A stretch of 64,000 nucleotides of DNA from Valencia hispanica (GCA_963556495.2 OY747702.1:25878403-25942402); one strand, 5' to 3'. Counted from the first letter of the stretch, positions 50,066-63,392 are shown. Program-made: numbers and translations. The notes: a model not told the origin generated them from the sequence alone.

Positions 50066-50639
50066 AACTAACAGGACTTCTTATGGCTTTCTTTCAGCAT
50101 CTGATTTAATCTGCCACTCTTATGTGAAACCAGATTGACAGAGTGCATGACTAATCGTTGCCCTATCAATAAATTCTAACACCTAAACTGTGGCCTGTCG
50201 GTTTAGGTTAACAGTCATATCTTGGTAGGTGTGTAGTTGTGCCATACTCCAGCCCTATTTACAGCTGATGGGTTGAATACTTCTCATTAGGGACCCCGCT
50301 ATGAACCTCTCCACTGCCTGACCTGTCTGCTTTTTTCCTTGGTCTTCGTGATGCTGTTTATTCACTGATGTTCTCTAACAAACTTCTGAGGCCTTCACAA
50401 CAAAGTCGAGATTAACATATATATTTTCTACATTTACTAATTAGGTGAATTTTAAAGGCAATAGTTCCACGGAATGTTATAGGGTTTTTCTTAGAGTAAA
50501 GGGGGCTAAACAGAAATGCACAGCACATGTTTTAAATGTATCTCTGTCAATCATGTCGAGAACCATGTATTATTTTTCATGTAATAATCCGTTTTCTACT
50601 TTTATGAGTTATACCCATAGTGCTTTGCTGTGAATTAAT

Positions 50640-51023
50640 TATAAAGTCACATGTTGCATTATAAATATCCCATACATTCCGCTGGGTATGGAAATGCTCG
50701 AAGTGTAAAAGTTGATTAAAGCTGAAGACTGACCTTCTACCACCTGACAACCCTGAGTCCGCCCATGGGAAAACTGGGAGGATGCGGGGGCGAAAGCAGA
50801 AATTAATGTGGAGGTGCGCGCCTGCGCGCTCGCGATGAGCAGTGTGGAAGTTTCCCTGCAAGTTGAGGAGGACGCGAGAATGCGGCGAGTAGAGCGTAAC
50901 AAGTTTTAGGAATAAACGTCTCAGATATAGACATACAGATGAAGTTAGCCTAAATGAATGGAATGGATATCGGAGTTTGTCGTTTTTAATATCGGCTTTT
51001 AGACTCACTTCTGTGAACGTCGG
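50640..51023 (+). promoter_or_regulatory. Putative promoter and noncoding first exon of the formin gene
   Basis: A CpG-rich segment (GCGCGCCTGCGCGCTCGCGA at 50816-50835) stands out from AT-rich surroundings. A consensus donor CGG/GTAAGT ends at 51023 and could splice to the AG acceptor at 52112-52113 just ahead of the start codon exon. The exon start is unknown. This is inference from composition and splice-site strength. Confidence 0.45.
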
Positions 51024-51759
51024 GTAAGTCAAACACACAAGTCAAACAAACAACCTGATGTGCGAAAATGAGCAAAACAATATGCTATATTTACTTAAAA
51101 CTTGCCTGAAACACCTTTTATTGTTGGGAAACCTGCACTGTACTGAGATGAACAATTTCCTGAGATACTACATCAAATGGCAACATGGAAAAGCTCCTAT
51201 ACATTTTAAACTTTATGAGACTATTTTGCTGTTGAATTCGTTTTTTCCCCTGCAACAATTTATTTTAAAAAATGTAAAGTAATACACGACTTTTCTCGCA
51301 CGTTGTTCTTCAGTCATCAGGATGTAGGTCTCTTTTAATAGATATAGATCTCAGGAATTGATAGTGACTGAGATTACTGGAGGTGGCTTTTGCAGCGCGC
51401 TCATGCGGATATCCATGGAACAGGTTGGCCATCAGGCGCATCCCTGCAGTTTTCCAAAAGTAATGACTCATAACAGATAACACAGGAGATGAAGAGATGG
51501 CATGTTTGGATCAAATGTAGAGACAAAGCTGTGCAGTCGATCAGATTTGCACTGGAATTACACCAAAATGTGTCACTGTTTCAGTCTAGAACTTGGTTGT
51601 GCCAGGATGTGTAATCAACTTTCAGATGTAGGTAAGGAAAGTAATTATCAGTAGGACTGCAGACTCTTCACTTAGTTTGTTCTTATGGTTAGCTTTGCGT
51701 ATTTTCTTGCCTTTGGTGTCTGTATTTTTATAATTCGAAAGGGAGATCTATGATGGAGG

Positions 51760-51802
51760 AGTGTGTGTGTGTGGGTGTGTGTGTGTGTGTGTGTGTGTGT
51801 GC
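51760..51802. repeat. TG microsatellite in formin gene 5' intron
   Basis: About 43 bp of mostly TG dinucleotides, ending in a CACACATG segment. Confidence 0.9.
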
Positions 51803-52235
51803 ACACATGCAATGAGGTGAAACTGAACAGGATGAGACAAGCTGTTCAAATAACCCACATATGGGGAGAGCTCATCTTGCCTTCCTTGTACTTTCCTGTA
51901 AAAACGCCTTTATATTTCCAGTGAAAGTTGAGTCATTGGCTAGATCTTTAGATCAGGGGCATCCTGTGCACCAAAAGCAGGTTGATAATGAAAGACTAAA
52001 TGGGACCAGATGTCATGTGAATCATCAAAATCTGAAGCTGACGGTATGGTAAAACTGGTGGAACTGTGATATCTTGATCTGTAACTCCAGTTTTGGGTTT
52101 GTTTGTGTCCTAGACTTTATAGATTGAACTTGGACCAAGAGCAAAAGCGTCAAAGTTAAAAAGTCTTCTCTAGAGCAAGGCAATAAAGCCTGCTCCGCTG
52201 TGGTAACCCCATACTCTATCTACCAGACAGCCTCT

Positions 52236-55200
52236 ATGCACATCAACCTGACCGTGGCCATCAAGGAATCTCGTGCCTTTCATGGAACTAAGCCCACAAC
52301 TTCCTCTGCTACTACTGATGTTGTGGTTGTGACAGCCATGGAGTCACGTCAGGTGTTGGCTGCCCCTCCAGGACCCTCCCCCCCTCACCCTCCACCTCCA
52401 CCTCCACCTCCTCCCCCGCCTCCACCTGTATCCTCCTCGCCTTTTAGCGGGGCAGATAGCGTCTGTCAGAGTCGGTTGAGGAAGCTGAACTGGGAGCGTA
52501 TCCCCAAAGAGAAGGTGGAAGGGAGGAAGAGCGTGTGGAGTGGTGCGGCCCCCGGAGACGATGAGTTTCTTATAGACCTCCATTCTCTCGATGAATTATT
52601 TGGGCAGAAGGACAGCAAGCCAAGGGATAGAACTGTGACACTGAGGCGACGGTCTGTGCTACTACGATGCAGATCCCCACAAGATAGTCCGGAAGAGGTT
52701 AGACCAATTACATGGCAACACATTTTTTGACATTTTTCTTTCAATGTTCTTGGTCTTACGTGGGTGTATGTGTTTTATGCTTCTTTACAGATTTTCCTAC
52801 TGGATTCCAAACGCAGTATGAATCTAGGAATATTTCTACGGCAATTCAAAATGTAAGATTCTTAACTCTTTTGTAGATTTGAAGTGTCAAACTGATCAAT
52901 GCTAAAGGTATACTGTTGCATTCTTTCTATGTAATTGAAACTTGGTTAGAGTGCATTATATTAGTGGTAATGTCTTTCTGATTTTTATTCATAGCGAACA
53001 TCAACCCAGTATAATGCTGCTGGGGGGGAAAAAAATCATTGTATCGATCTAAGCAACACAGTTTTGTTAAAAGGTGATTCTGCTGTTTTAGTATTGAAAA
53101 AAGTGGTTTCTTAATGACTTTACAACCCCACCACCTCTTTACTTTCAAAAACATTTTAAGCTGCATTAAAGAACAAGCATTACTAAATATGACATTCGCA
53201 GAGAGCCTAAATACATGGTTCTTAAATTATAAACTTACATTTATTGGAGTCCAGGAAGTTCTTTGTAATATGAATATTGAATACAGTAATAATACTAATA
53301 TATCTGTGAAGTATTATGCAGGCCTTGACTTAAGGGTCTTTGGAACTGGACTTTTGATTGCTTTCAATCCTTTGACAGTGTTATGAAAAAAAAAATGAAT
53401 TCTCTTTTTTTGTCAGCTCTAAATGTTTCGGATTGTTAAACACATTTTAATATCAAAGACAACCAAAATAAATGCAAAATTAAGCTTGCAATTTTCCTCT
53501 AAAACCTAAACTGGTTGTGCCACCCTTGGCAGGAACAACAGCCATCAAGTGTTTGCGGTTACTGTCATTAAGTCTTATACAATGCCATGGAGGAATTTCG
53601 ACCCAAATATTCCTCCATATGCTCCATAATTGGAGGGTTTTCAAGACTGTTAGATATGCCAAAGCATCTCAATTGAGTTTGACTCAAAACAAAAGCAAAA
53701 AAAAAAAATGAAAGGGAAAAATACTTTTTCATAGATTTGTACACTTTGAACCCTGTTTTTACTCAACCATAAGCCAAGGATGTACCTTACAAAGCTTAGC
53801 ACTATCTATGGCCAAAGATTTGGGCACTCAGGCTTTTCCCCTGCATTTCACCAAATCAATCAAAAAACTAAAAGTAGATTTAAAAAACAGGCAAATGAAC
53901 CCAAGGGATTAGTACTTGACTTAAACTGCAGAAAACAGCCATATGTCAGATGTTAACAGGTGTCAGAGGTATAAAGCTCCTTCAGTGAAGGGGATGTCTG
54001 GTGTATTGTTAGGGATTCAGCACCCTAAGCAGCTGGGGTCTTAAGGAGGGCAATGAGTAAGTGGCTCTTTAGGAGACAGAGGTGACACCTGCTGATGCCC
54101 GTAAGGAATGCCTAATCTTAAATCTACCCCCCACCCCCCGCTGACACAGAAGCCACCAGTGGCTTGTCTTTTAGTCAGCCATCCCCTAAAAGCTTCTTTG
54201 TGTGTTTCAAAGCTGCACCTAATATAATGGAAAGAGCTGTTTCATAATCATTTAGGTGAGTTTAAATATACTAACCTCTAGGACACTCTGAACTATTATG
54301 CTGACAATTATGCAATGCTTGTTCAGAGTCATGGAAAGTGCCAAGTTACAATGCTGCCTTGCCACCATAAAATTCTCAAAGATGCTTTCTTTTCCAAAAT
54401 AAATTTGTTGGGACTTGCAGGGAAAAGTTTTTTTTTTGTGTGAAGAGTCTCATCTGTACACAAGTATTTGTCTTGTTGGGCGCCTGTTTCCCATCTATCA
54501 TAAAGAGCGACAGTGTAAAAGTTTTTTTTAACGCAATGGCAGTTTAAACAAAATCCGATTTGGTGCTTTCTTTGTCTGATAAAAGACTTAAATATCATTT
54601 AGTTTTTAGTCTTTAGGTACGTCACTGCATTTAGTGTTTTGTTTCCAGCAGATTAACATTAAGTGTTTCCATTCAGAAAGAATGTTTTTCAGAGAACAAT
54701 TGAATCTTAGGCATAGAGGAGAATAAGATGAACTAGTCTGAGGATAAGGATTATTCTTTGTAGTATGGTCATGGGTGGGAGGATGTAAGGGAAGAATAAT
54801 GAAAAATTGCTGGGAAAGTGGACCCCGGTCTCACTCCGAGAAAGTAAGGCAGAGGTTAAACAGTTGTCTCGTTTTTAGTCTTTAACCATGACACACCAAA
54901 GTCTTCAGAAGTCTTCTGGGCAGATCTGCCCTTTGTTTGTCTTCTGGTCACTTTGATTCATCCGTGTTGCATCAGACTTTTCGTCTTACACAGCCCTCTC
55001 CTAGTTTTTTTGTTTGTCTTAAGCTTTCAAAGTAAAATAAATTTGTGCATTTCTTTCCACAGGCCAGCTAAGGAGATTGTCGAAGATATCAGGCAGGGTG
55101 TTGGAGATCGTTACGGTGCAGAGAAGCTCGCAGAGCTCTCCAAACTTCTGCCTGACAGCGAGGAGGTAAAGGATTTAATCTAGCGTGCAACTACAGCTAG

Positions 55201-58200
55201 TGACAGTCTGCTTCCTCTTCACCTTCCCCCACCCTGCTCCCCTTACTCATCTGGCTTTAGTTAGGATGATCAAAAGTTTGCCATTACAACACTTTGTATG
55301 ATGTGGTCTGTTCCCAGACGAAGATCCTGCTGAAATATATTGGACCTGAATCTTAACAAGTTGTTTTTCAGTTGTTGTTTTTTTTACAGCATATATTTTC
55401 TCTTTTTTTCCAGGAATGTCGCCTGAGGAGGTTCAGTGGAGAACAAAGCTGTCTTGGAGAGCCTGATCTTTTCATGTTGCTTTTATTGGAAGTTCCCAGG
55501 TACAACTCAGACAAAACATAAATATACATACATCCCAATACATTTTTGCTACTTTTTCACTCTGCCTCAGCCTTCTTTGCTCCTCCCTGTCATGTTTGTT
55601 TCACAGAAGACTGATCACGAGTTTTCTTTTGTCTTTGTCATCAGTCAAACCTGCCCACTGATCAATCCATCTTACTCATTTCTCTTTCACCAGTTTTCGG
55701 CTCCGTCTGGATGCCATGATCCTACAACAAGAGTTTGACCCCGCCCTGACCTCTCTGTGTGTGGCAGCCAGATGTCTGAGGGAGGCGGCAAGAGGTAAAG
55801 TAACAGCAGGGAGTTGTGTACTCTGCCGCCATTAAGATAGGACTGTATTGGCCTGCTAAAATTCTTGTGTTTAGTCTTGAGTGGTTGTGTCAGGCGCCAC
55901 AGTGGAAATGAGATAAACTATTTAGCATTCAGGCTAACTCTCTGATTTAGTAGAAACTTTCATTCACTGCTTTTTTGGGACAGAAGTTGCAGACTCGCAC
56001 ATGGCCTTGATGTCAGCTGCATGCACATTAATTGTCATTACCTAAGGCACAATATTGATTACCTTTACACTCCTAGAACTGCTGAGCTGTCCTGAATTGC
56101 ACTCCATCCTCCGTTTGGTGCTGAAAGCGGGGAACTACATGAATGCTGTGAGTAGCCAGTCAATTATTCAGTTATTGAGTGGTTCAAAAAATGCAAGATC
56201 AGTTATTTTTTTTGTTACTGCTAAAGTTGTTAATGGATTTTGTACTATTGTTTGAAGTTGTGTGCATTTCTTTTCAGGGTGGATATTCAGGGAATGCAGC
56301 TGGCTTTCGAATTTCATCACTTCTCAAATTGGCAGACACCAAAGCCAACAAGCCAGGGATGAATTTGCTGCATTTTGTTGCTTTAGTAAGTTCTCTATTA
56401 TCCAATATATATAATTGGGGAGGGGGGGGGGGGTGCTTGTCTTACCAATAAGTACGCTGCAAAGTGGTACAGTTGTTACCACAGAGCTTGCATGTCCAAG
56501 ACAGCTTGCATGAATTGCTAAAACACATTTCTTGAAAGCTCCACCTATTTTCTCAAAACCTTGAACACAAATCCAAAAATCTTAACATTCACCAAACCCC
56601 AGACTTTTCTGTCAAAATCAAACTTCCACCTCAAAACCAGTCATCATGTGTTCAAAATTAAACACTGTGTTCACTTTATACACACAGGAAGGAAGGAAAA
56701 TATACTCACTACAGAACATTTGTTAGACGCCACATCAAATAATTGAAGACAGCATCCAGAGCATATAGTTAACAGGACATATTTTGAGTATTTAGCAAAA
56801 AAATATAGTGATTAGATAGATATGAGGTGCTGAATGCAGATAACAAAAATAAAACAAAATAAAAACCACATTTCTGTAATTCACAGATTCATAGTAGTGA
56901 AATATAGTTGGCTGAATTTCATCAGTAATAGGTGCGTTTCCACTATCGGAACTTCAGAGTAATTTTACTGGATAACAAAACAATAGCTCGACATGGAAAA
57001 AGCAGAACTTGTTGATGCGTTTCTGTCTGCTGTTGTTATAAACTGCTTCACCAGTAACTCTTCTAATTTTACAAAGCAGGCTGTTTGGTGACGTCTGCTC
57101 ATTTCCCTCTGAATTAAAACCAAAAAGCACGACTTAACCACTGCTCTCGCCCAGCGTCTTGATTGGGCCATTTCCGAGTACATACCCCCATACTGGTACT
57201 CTGTTGGTTCCTGAAAGGGCCCCTAAAACAACCCTGTCAGCCCGGCCCGATGAAGTGGAGACATGCGCATTCCGGGAAGTTCCTGTAAAATTACCCTGAG
57301 GTTCCGATTGTGAAAACGTGCCTAATGACTGTTCTTGGTCGTCCTCGTCCCCTTTCCTATCGTCCACCACCTCACACACGGACTCTTCCTCCTCTGCCTC
57401 TCTGTATGTGTCTATCCACTATAGATGAACATGTTCCACCTGTGCACTCTGAACTGACTTTTATCCTCCCCAATTGATCTGATCACATCATCAGATACTT
57501 TGAATTTTGAGTTGCTGTGTCTAAAAGATGACAGTTGTATTTTAGCTGTGTTCACATTTTGCTGCCAGTGTTTACATTTTTACTATAGAAGTGTGAAATG
57601 TGCTTAGTGACTGATAATGTGTTTAAAGTTTTGAGAAAAAGAGTGGATGGGTTTTGCAAATGGTGTCTGAGCAGTGTTTTAGGTTTGGCCAAAATAGTCT
57701 TTGATTTAAAAAAAATAGTTTAGGCCACTAAGAATTTGGTTTAGAGAATGAAGTTTAGTGTTTTAGCAAGTCAGAAAAACTGTAATGTTATCCAACTGGT
57801 GTTTAATAGATCCTTCTGAAACCAATGTGTGTAACTCCCATTTGCAGGACGTGAAAAATGCAGGTCAGAGGTCAAAAATATTGGTCATTACTTTCAAGTG
57901 TTTATTTGAAATGGCTTTTGTAAATTAAGCTGGTTCAATTAAGGGGTGATTTACTGGAAGAAACATTTTTTGTGACCTAATGTTGTGGGTGTCTGGTGAC
58001 TCACAGCTTTGTTGGGAAAGCAACAGCTCCATACCAACGCTGGTGTAAAACTTCAACCTCTTTGTTGGAAATTCCCTTTTAGGAATGGAAGTATGGTACA
58101 GATACCTCAGTTCCTAATAAGGAACTTTTCCTTTTTCAAATTTGACAGTAGATTTAGGTGATCTTCTTCCAGGAGGCGCATGGTTTATTTATAGGTTTTT

Positions 58201-61200
58201 ATTTATAGGTTTATCTATAGGTTTGTATGATCACATAATTTTTTTCAAGTATATTTTTAAACCTATTATGTCAATTTGTCAATGTTTTGCAAACTATTGC
58301 TAAACATTCACTGCTTTCGCTCTGTGCTTTCACAGTTGGTGTGAATGGCAGTCCTTACAGAAACTGGACCACATCCATTCCGCACTCGGTGTGAATTAGG
58401 CGTAAGGCTAATTAGCACAGTTTGGTATGTGTTCAAACAACCAATTCACCATGCAAAGCAGAAGTGAAGACAAAACATTATTTGGAGGAAGTAATGTTTC
58501 ATTAAATAATCTGCTGAATTAAAAATCAATAACATTCGGAGAACTGATTTGATTTTATGGATCGATCACCGCATTGATAGATCTAATTTGAATATATATT
58601 TTTAAACAAAATTATCTATTTTAAAGCCAATCTGTATTTTCAATAACATAAATAATCCTAATAGATTTATGAGCACCAGTAGTCTGTTGTGTCAGGCTGT
58701 GTAAAAAGATAAACAATGTTTATCAACACTGGCGCACGGAGCTATTTTTAGCATGTAGCGCAGGATAAGGATCACTCTGTGTAGCTTAGCACCAGAGACC
58801 AAATGAAAAATCCGAGGGACGGAGTTGCTCATATTGCCTGATTTAAATGACACTATCGGTCATTAACTTTTTAGAATACAGTTCGTACCCAAACATTTGA
58901 AGAATGAAATCTTCCAAATGCAGCAAAACACTGTGAAATAGGCAATCAAAATAACCTTTAAATTGTTTATCATAAGCTAGTTTATCTCTGCCCAAACACA
59001 ACCTTTCTTGAATGATGCTTGGATCTCAGGGAAAGGGTGAATCCGTTGTCTGGGGGAAAATCAGCATAAAGAGGATAAAGAGAATCAGCTGTGGTTAGCT
59101 GATCGGCTCAGCAGCAGCTGCATGGGGCGCAGCTAGCAGCTAGACTCGTGTGTATGTGGCTAGCGACGATTGCGCTAGCAGTAGGCCTCTGAGCGTCGAG
59201 TTCTTCTACCCGCTCCAGTCCTGGGCAAACGGGCAGCTTTCGGCTTTACAGCTTTGGCAAATCTGCATAAATTCTTCCCACAGCAGGACAGCAGGGTTTC
59301 AGTCACCGAGAGATTATGGTGGAATCTGTAACTCAAAGATTCCTTCTGCAGAGTGTTGAACAAGTCAGGTTTAAGACTTACATTGGCTGGAATACAGTTG
59401 GAATACAGTTACCTGATCAGCAGATTGTATATGTGTTTTTGGATGCAAGGAGCTTCTTCCAGAAGCAGAGTTTGTGCAATGATGTCCCTCCGGTGTGGTG
59501 GCCCACGGAAAAGAGAATGAGAGGCGCGGAGCATAGGTTTAAATAGGGGTGATGATGTCACATTCACCCAGTGAAATTCCTTCTCTTCCTGTTGAAACTG
59601 AAGGTGGGTTTATTGCAGTGAATTGTGGGGTTATTAAACATTACAGCAAGAGTTATGTCTGTTTCGTCCAGTTCTGTCACCATGGCGAATGGCACAGCAA
59701 AACTTGACCTCAGGACTTTTGGTGCAGAGCTTTCCCCAATCTTTTTGTGTCTATTTCCTGTCTGATACTAGTGAATAAAGGCCTCTAGTGCCACTAAATA
59801 ATAAAAAAAAGGGGATGTTCTTCATTGGTTTGCAGAGGTCCAGTCTCTGTTTAACTGTTTAACCTTCAAGTTCTGCACTTACTATCATAGTTTGGTGGAA
59901 GTCACTGTGGTGGAAAATTGTTATGTAATTAGGAATTAAGTGTATATTCTCTGTTTAGTGAATGCATCTAGGGTAAGATGACAAGGTTGTTGTTCCAACT
60001 TAATGTTTATGATATATGTGTCAGGCAGCTGTCCAGAGGCGGGGCATGAAGGTTGGAGAAGACGTCTACAGAGATAAACAGTGATTGCTGAATACATTTA
60101 AGCGGTTAGTTAGAAAGGTTGGAGAGGGTGATGCACGAGTAACTCTGTCCCCTCCATGTTCTGGCCAGACATGTTTGTGTTAAATACTTAAACGCCTTCT
60201 TGGACTCAAGTCTTCTTTATTATGGAAACCCTGAGATACTTTTTTTTTTTTGCCATAACATCACAATGAAAAAAGGCAGTAACAGTTTCTCATTTGTACT
60301 AGGCTAACCTTGAAGCTTGAAAAATGTGTCCTGCAGGTCAATGTGGCTACACGTTTTACACCTCAATGCTACATTGTTGTATTTTAAAAGCTAGTTTTAC
60401 ATAGTAAAAAGGTAGCATAACTCTTGCTAGAAGAAATGGTTTAAGGCAACAAAGTAGAATACAATATCTGAGGTATCTTCTCAAAACCGAAAGCCCCATG
60501 GAATGCATTCATTGTCATCGTTTTGCAAATTATGTGTTGTATCTTTTCAGACGATGGTGAGATAATCAATTGTGTTTGTCTCCGCAGGAAGCTGTGAAAA
60601 AAGACCAGAGTTTACTGTCTTTTCCTAGCCAACTAGGCCATGTTGGCTCCGCCTCCAGGTCAGTCTCTTCCCAAACCTTGTATCCTGTTGAATCCTAGAT
60701 TCTGTGGTGATTAGTTCTGAGAGAATATACAAAGCCCACTCAGAAACAACAATATATCATTGTAGTCTGCTAAAACATCACCATCCACTTCATTCTTTAA
60801 TTACACCCTCAGTTTGTAGCTGTAGGTAGTTGCCACTGTGAAAGTGCGTTAGGACAACACTGCTTCTCTGAGCCAGCATGAGCTACTGATCTTATAGGCT
60901 TTGCAATACTGTGTTTATATCTTTTAAAGGTGTGAAGTAATGACTGTATTTGCACTTTGTATCTTGTATACTCATTTTTACCCCTTTACTTTCTGGTTTA
61001 GGCATGTGATTGTTTTTCATACATACAAACATTACAACAGTGTCTATTTTATATCTCTGCAGATTGTGTGAAGAGGCTGTCCTTGATGATCTGGCAAAGT
61101 TAAAAAGCAGAGTGGCTGCACTCAAGACAAATATAGAGACTGAGAGAGAGATTAAGCAACAGACACAATCTTTTCTGGAGGTATACATCCTGTTTGAAAC

Positions 61201-63392
61201 CTGGTTTGAAATTAAGATTAACATGAAAAGAAATCTTTAAAATGTGTTATCTGTGTGCAGAGTGCTGTAGAGCGACTGAAAGAGGCCGACGACGAGGTAG
61301 AGGGTATGAGAATGTCAAGTCAAGCACTGATGGAATTTTTCTGTGAAGACGACAGCACTTTTAAACTAGAGGAGGCTTGTAAGGTCTTCCATTTGTTTAA
61401 CCACCGGTTCCAAAGAGCTGTTCAGGTGAGACGCTGCGGAGGGATGCAAAAACCTAACTGCACTGTTGATCACTTTAAAACAATCAATATTTCTCTTTCT
61501 TCCCTTTTTCTTTAAAATAGGAAAATGAGGAACGGGACCTCATAGAGCAGAAACGTTTAGAACGTCAACGTGAGATTGTGGAAAAGCGTAGCTCTCTTGC
61601 GGTTTGTACAGGGCTGGAGCTGGGGCTGAGCCTTGCCAGAGAGTCTCACTCTCTGGAAAACCAAGATGAATTGGAAAGACTTTTAGAGAAGAACCTGAGC
61701 TACACCTGGAGTCGCCGTAGTCTTAGAACAGCTGATTCTCGCAGATTCATACACCATATGCAAAATGACTCTCATCTCAACAGTTCATCTATTCTTAAGA
61801 CCTTCCCAGTTCTGGGTAGTAGCCCGACATCCACTGGTTATCACTCAAACAGCTCCTCAGACCACGAGACCAGTGCTACACTCTGCAGCTCCCCAGAGAC
61901 TGATGGTGGATGTTCCACCTTTTACCAAGTGTCTGTTCTAGAAAGAGGGATCAGAACATCAAAACAGAGAATGGAAGCAGTTAAAGACTCCATTGCAGTA
62001 TTTAGTTCCTCTCAACATGGAAATAGCTTCACTATAAAACAATATGGACCTGAGAGCATTTCTTACCCACTACATGGCCAACTGAAGACAGTTGGACTCC
62101 TACAAAAGGCAAAATTTTCTCCTGCATACATGGCTTTGAACATTTCTTGTACAGACTCTGCTGCTATAAGTACTGATGCATCAGCCCAATGTGTTAAAAG
62201 CCAGACCTCTACTTACAGACAGAGGCTTACTGACAGTAATTGTCCTGGTCAGTGTAAATCTGGAAGCTCTTCAGTTCATGAGTCCAATAATACCTCTGAA
62301 ACACTTTCTGATAGTGAAACAAAGACTGAGACCAAATTACAGTCATCCGCAGACGCAGTACCATCCCAGCAAGAGACAAAGTACTATCCGAAAGTTAAAC
62401 TAAGTGCCACAACATCTTTACCTGATGGAAGTTTAACAAAAGACAGAGAAACTGAAGAGGTTTTAACAGCGGTGGAGGAGGACTGCATGGCCTTGAGTGT
62501 TCCAGAGTTTAGCCATTCTCAGCCAAAAGAGGCCTCTGATTTGCCAACTGCTGATAAAGAGACTGCCAGGTCATTCTCACGTGTGGGTGAAACACTGGAG
62601 TGCCACACTCTGGTAAAAGGTCTGCGGTCATATGAAACACTATCTCCCCCAACCTCTCCACTCCCACGACCCGCACCAAGTCTTTGCTCCAAGTGGAGGA
62701 AGGAGAGGGAGGTCGACCTCCACGAGGGGACTTCTCCAGTGTCTACAACATCAAAAGAGGATGCTAGAACTGTGAAGACCCCAATGCGTAGTGGTATCGG
62801 GGCAAAGAGGGGTTTTGTGTCACGGACAGTCCCTTCAAACAGCACAGGCATCCCCAGAGTGCGCTCCAAAACGGAGCCTTCAAATGGAACCGCAGCACCT
62901 ACTAACCCTCCTTTTCCTGCACGCCTCTCCATTCCCCGCATCGGTTCAGTTCGTTTGTCTTCTTCTACTCGACCGACTGTAGCTCAGTCAGAGGTGAAGC
63001 GAAGTACAAGCACACGGGAGAAAACTGGAAATGAGTCACAGATTCCAAAGGAGTCTACTTTGACTCGAAGGTCTTCGGACAGAACTCCACAAGAGAAGGT
63101 CTGTGGCAGCACCTACTCTGCCTTTATCAGAGGGGCTCCCACCCGTGTCTCCAAACGTGTGGCTCCAAACTCAGAGACCCAACTTCAATCCCAGTCACGG
63201 ATAGCCAATAGCCCATCCTCGACCACTGCCAAGACCATACGCACAGCTGTCATTTCTGCTGCCCGCAGTAAATCAGCCAAGACAACAACCTCCACCATCA
63301 CCTCACCTGCTAACCCTAAAACCCCAGGTGCTTCCCGGATACCTGGTCTCAAAATGCACCGGGCCACTACAGCTCAGCCCTTGTGGAGATGA
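52236..63392 (+). CDS. fhdc1: FH2 domain-containing formin, FHDC1 family, complete, 11 coding exons
   Basis: FHDC1-type formins regulate actin, bind microtubules and affect Golgi organisation and cilia. Exons: 52236-52697, 52791-52852, 55063-55165, 55414-55499, 55694-55794, 56077-56147, 56278-56385, 60588-60658, 61063-61180, 61261-61425, 61521-63392. All are GT-AG with consistent phase; 1072 residues plus TGA (human FHDC1 is about 1143). The ATG at 52236 (MHINLTV) resembles the human MH start; the frame is open for 12 codons upstream without another ATG. Domains: short polyproline FH1 at about 44-64; FH2 at about 80-455 with [10 protein letters not shown] lasso Trp86, [18 protein letters not shown] (290-295) and the [20 protein letters not shown] signature; a charged helix at about 450-475; then a Ser/Thr/Arg-rich tail encoded by one 1.9-kb exon. 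There is no N-terminal GBD/DID, as expected for this family. Teleosts have several fhdc paralogues, so the exact symbol is uncertain. Confidence 0.93.
52853..55062 (+). other. Formin gene intron 2 with repeat remnants
   Basis: Contains a repeat related to ogt intron 1 at about 53105-53330, and a DNA-transposon-like fragment at about 53490-53660 (CTTGGCAGGAACAACAGCCA, then CATGGAGGAATTTCGACCC). The remainder is AT-rich with no recognised gene. Confidence 0.55.
56386..60587 (+). other. Formin gene intron 7 (4.2 kb, inside the FH2 coding region)
   Basis: The largest intron of the gene, placed directly after the [16 protein letters not shown] exon. It holds the inverted-repeat element at 56930-57323 and a compositionally distinct block at about 58970-59820 discussed under findings. 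No additional exon is needed: phases join exactly from 56385 to 60588. Confidence 0.75.
56930..57323. mobile_element. Short inverted-repeat DNA element (MITE-like)
   Basis: About 39-bp terminal inverted repeats: the left begins AGGTGCGTTTCCACTATCGG and ends AGTAATTTTAC; the right reads GTAAAATTACCCTGAG and ends AAAACGTGCCT. There are only a few mismatches between arms. The flanks show AAT on both sides, a possible 3-bp target duplication, as for PIF/Harbinger-type elements. The interior (about 315 bp) encodes nothing recognisable. Confidence 0.78.

Larger units (their letters stand above)
45245..50540 (-). mobile_element. Tc1-like element split by SINE and LINE insertions
   Basis: Outer element of a nested stack. 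Its left part (45245-46292) has the terminal TAGCTTGCAAAAAAAACTC region, CCATTCTTCTTTGCAAAA, GGTCTGGACTTTGACTAGGC and GGCCAAAAAGTTCAATTGAT. Its right part (50066-about 50540) resumes with CAGGACTTCTTATGGCTTTC, ATCTTGGTAGGTGTG and CAAACTTCTGAGGCCTTCAC. The two parts join without a gap in the Tc1-like consensus at an AACT duplicated on both sides of the LINE. No intact transposase. Confidence 0.75.

Noticed and set aside
62519..62941. 140-codon minus-strand open frame under the formin last exon
   Set aside because: Antisense shadow of the 1.9-kb coding exon; no independent start, splice or family evidence.
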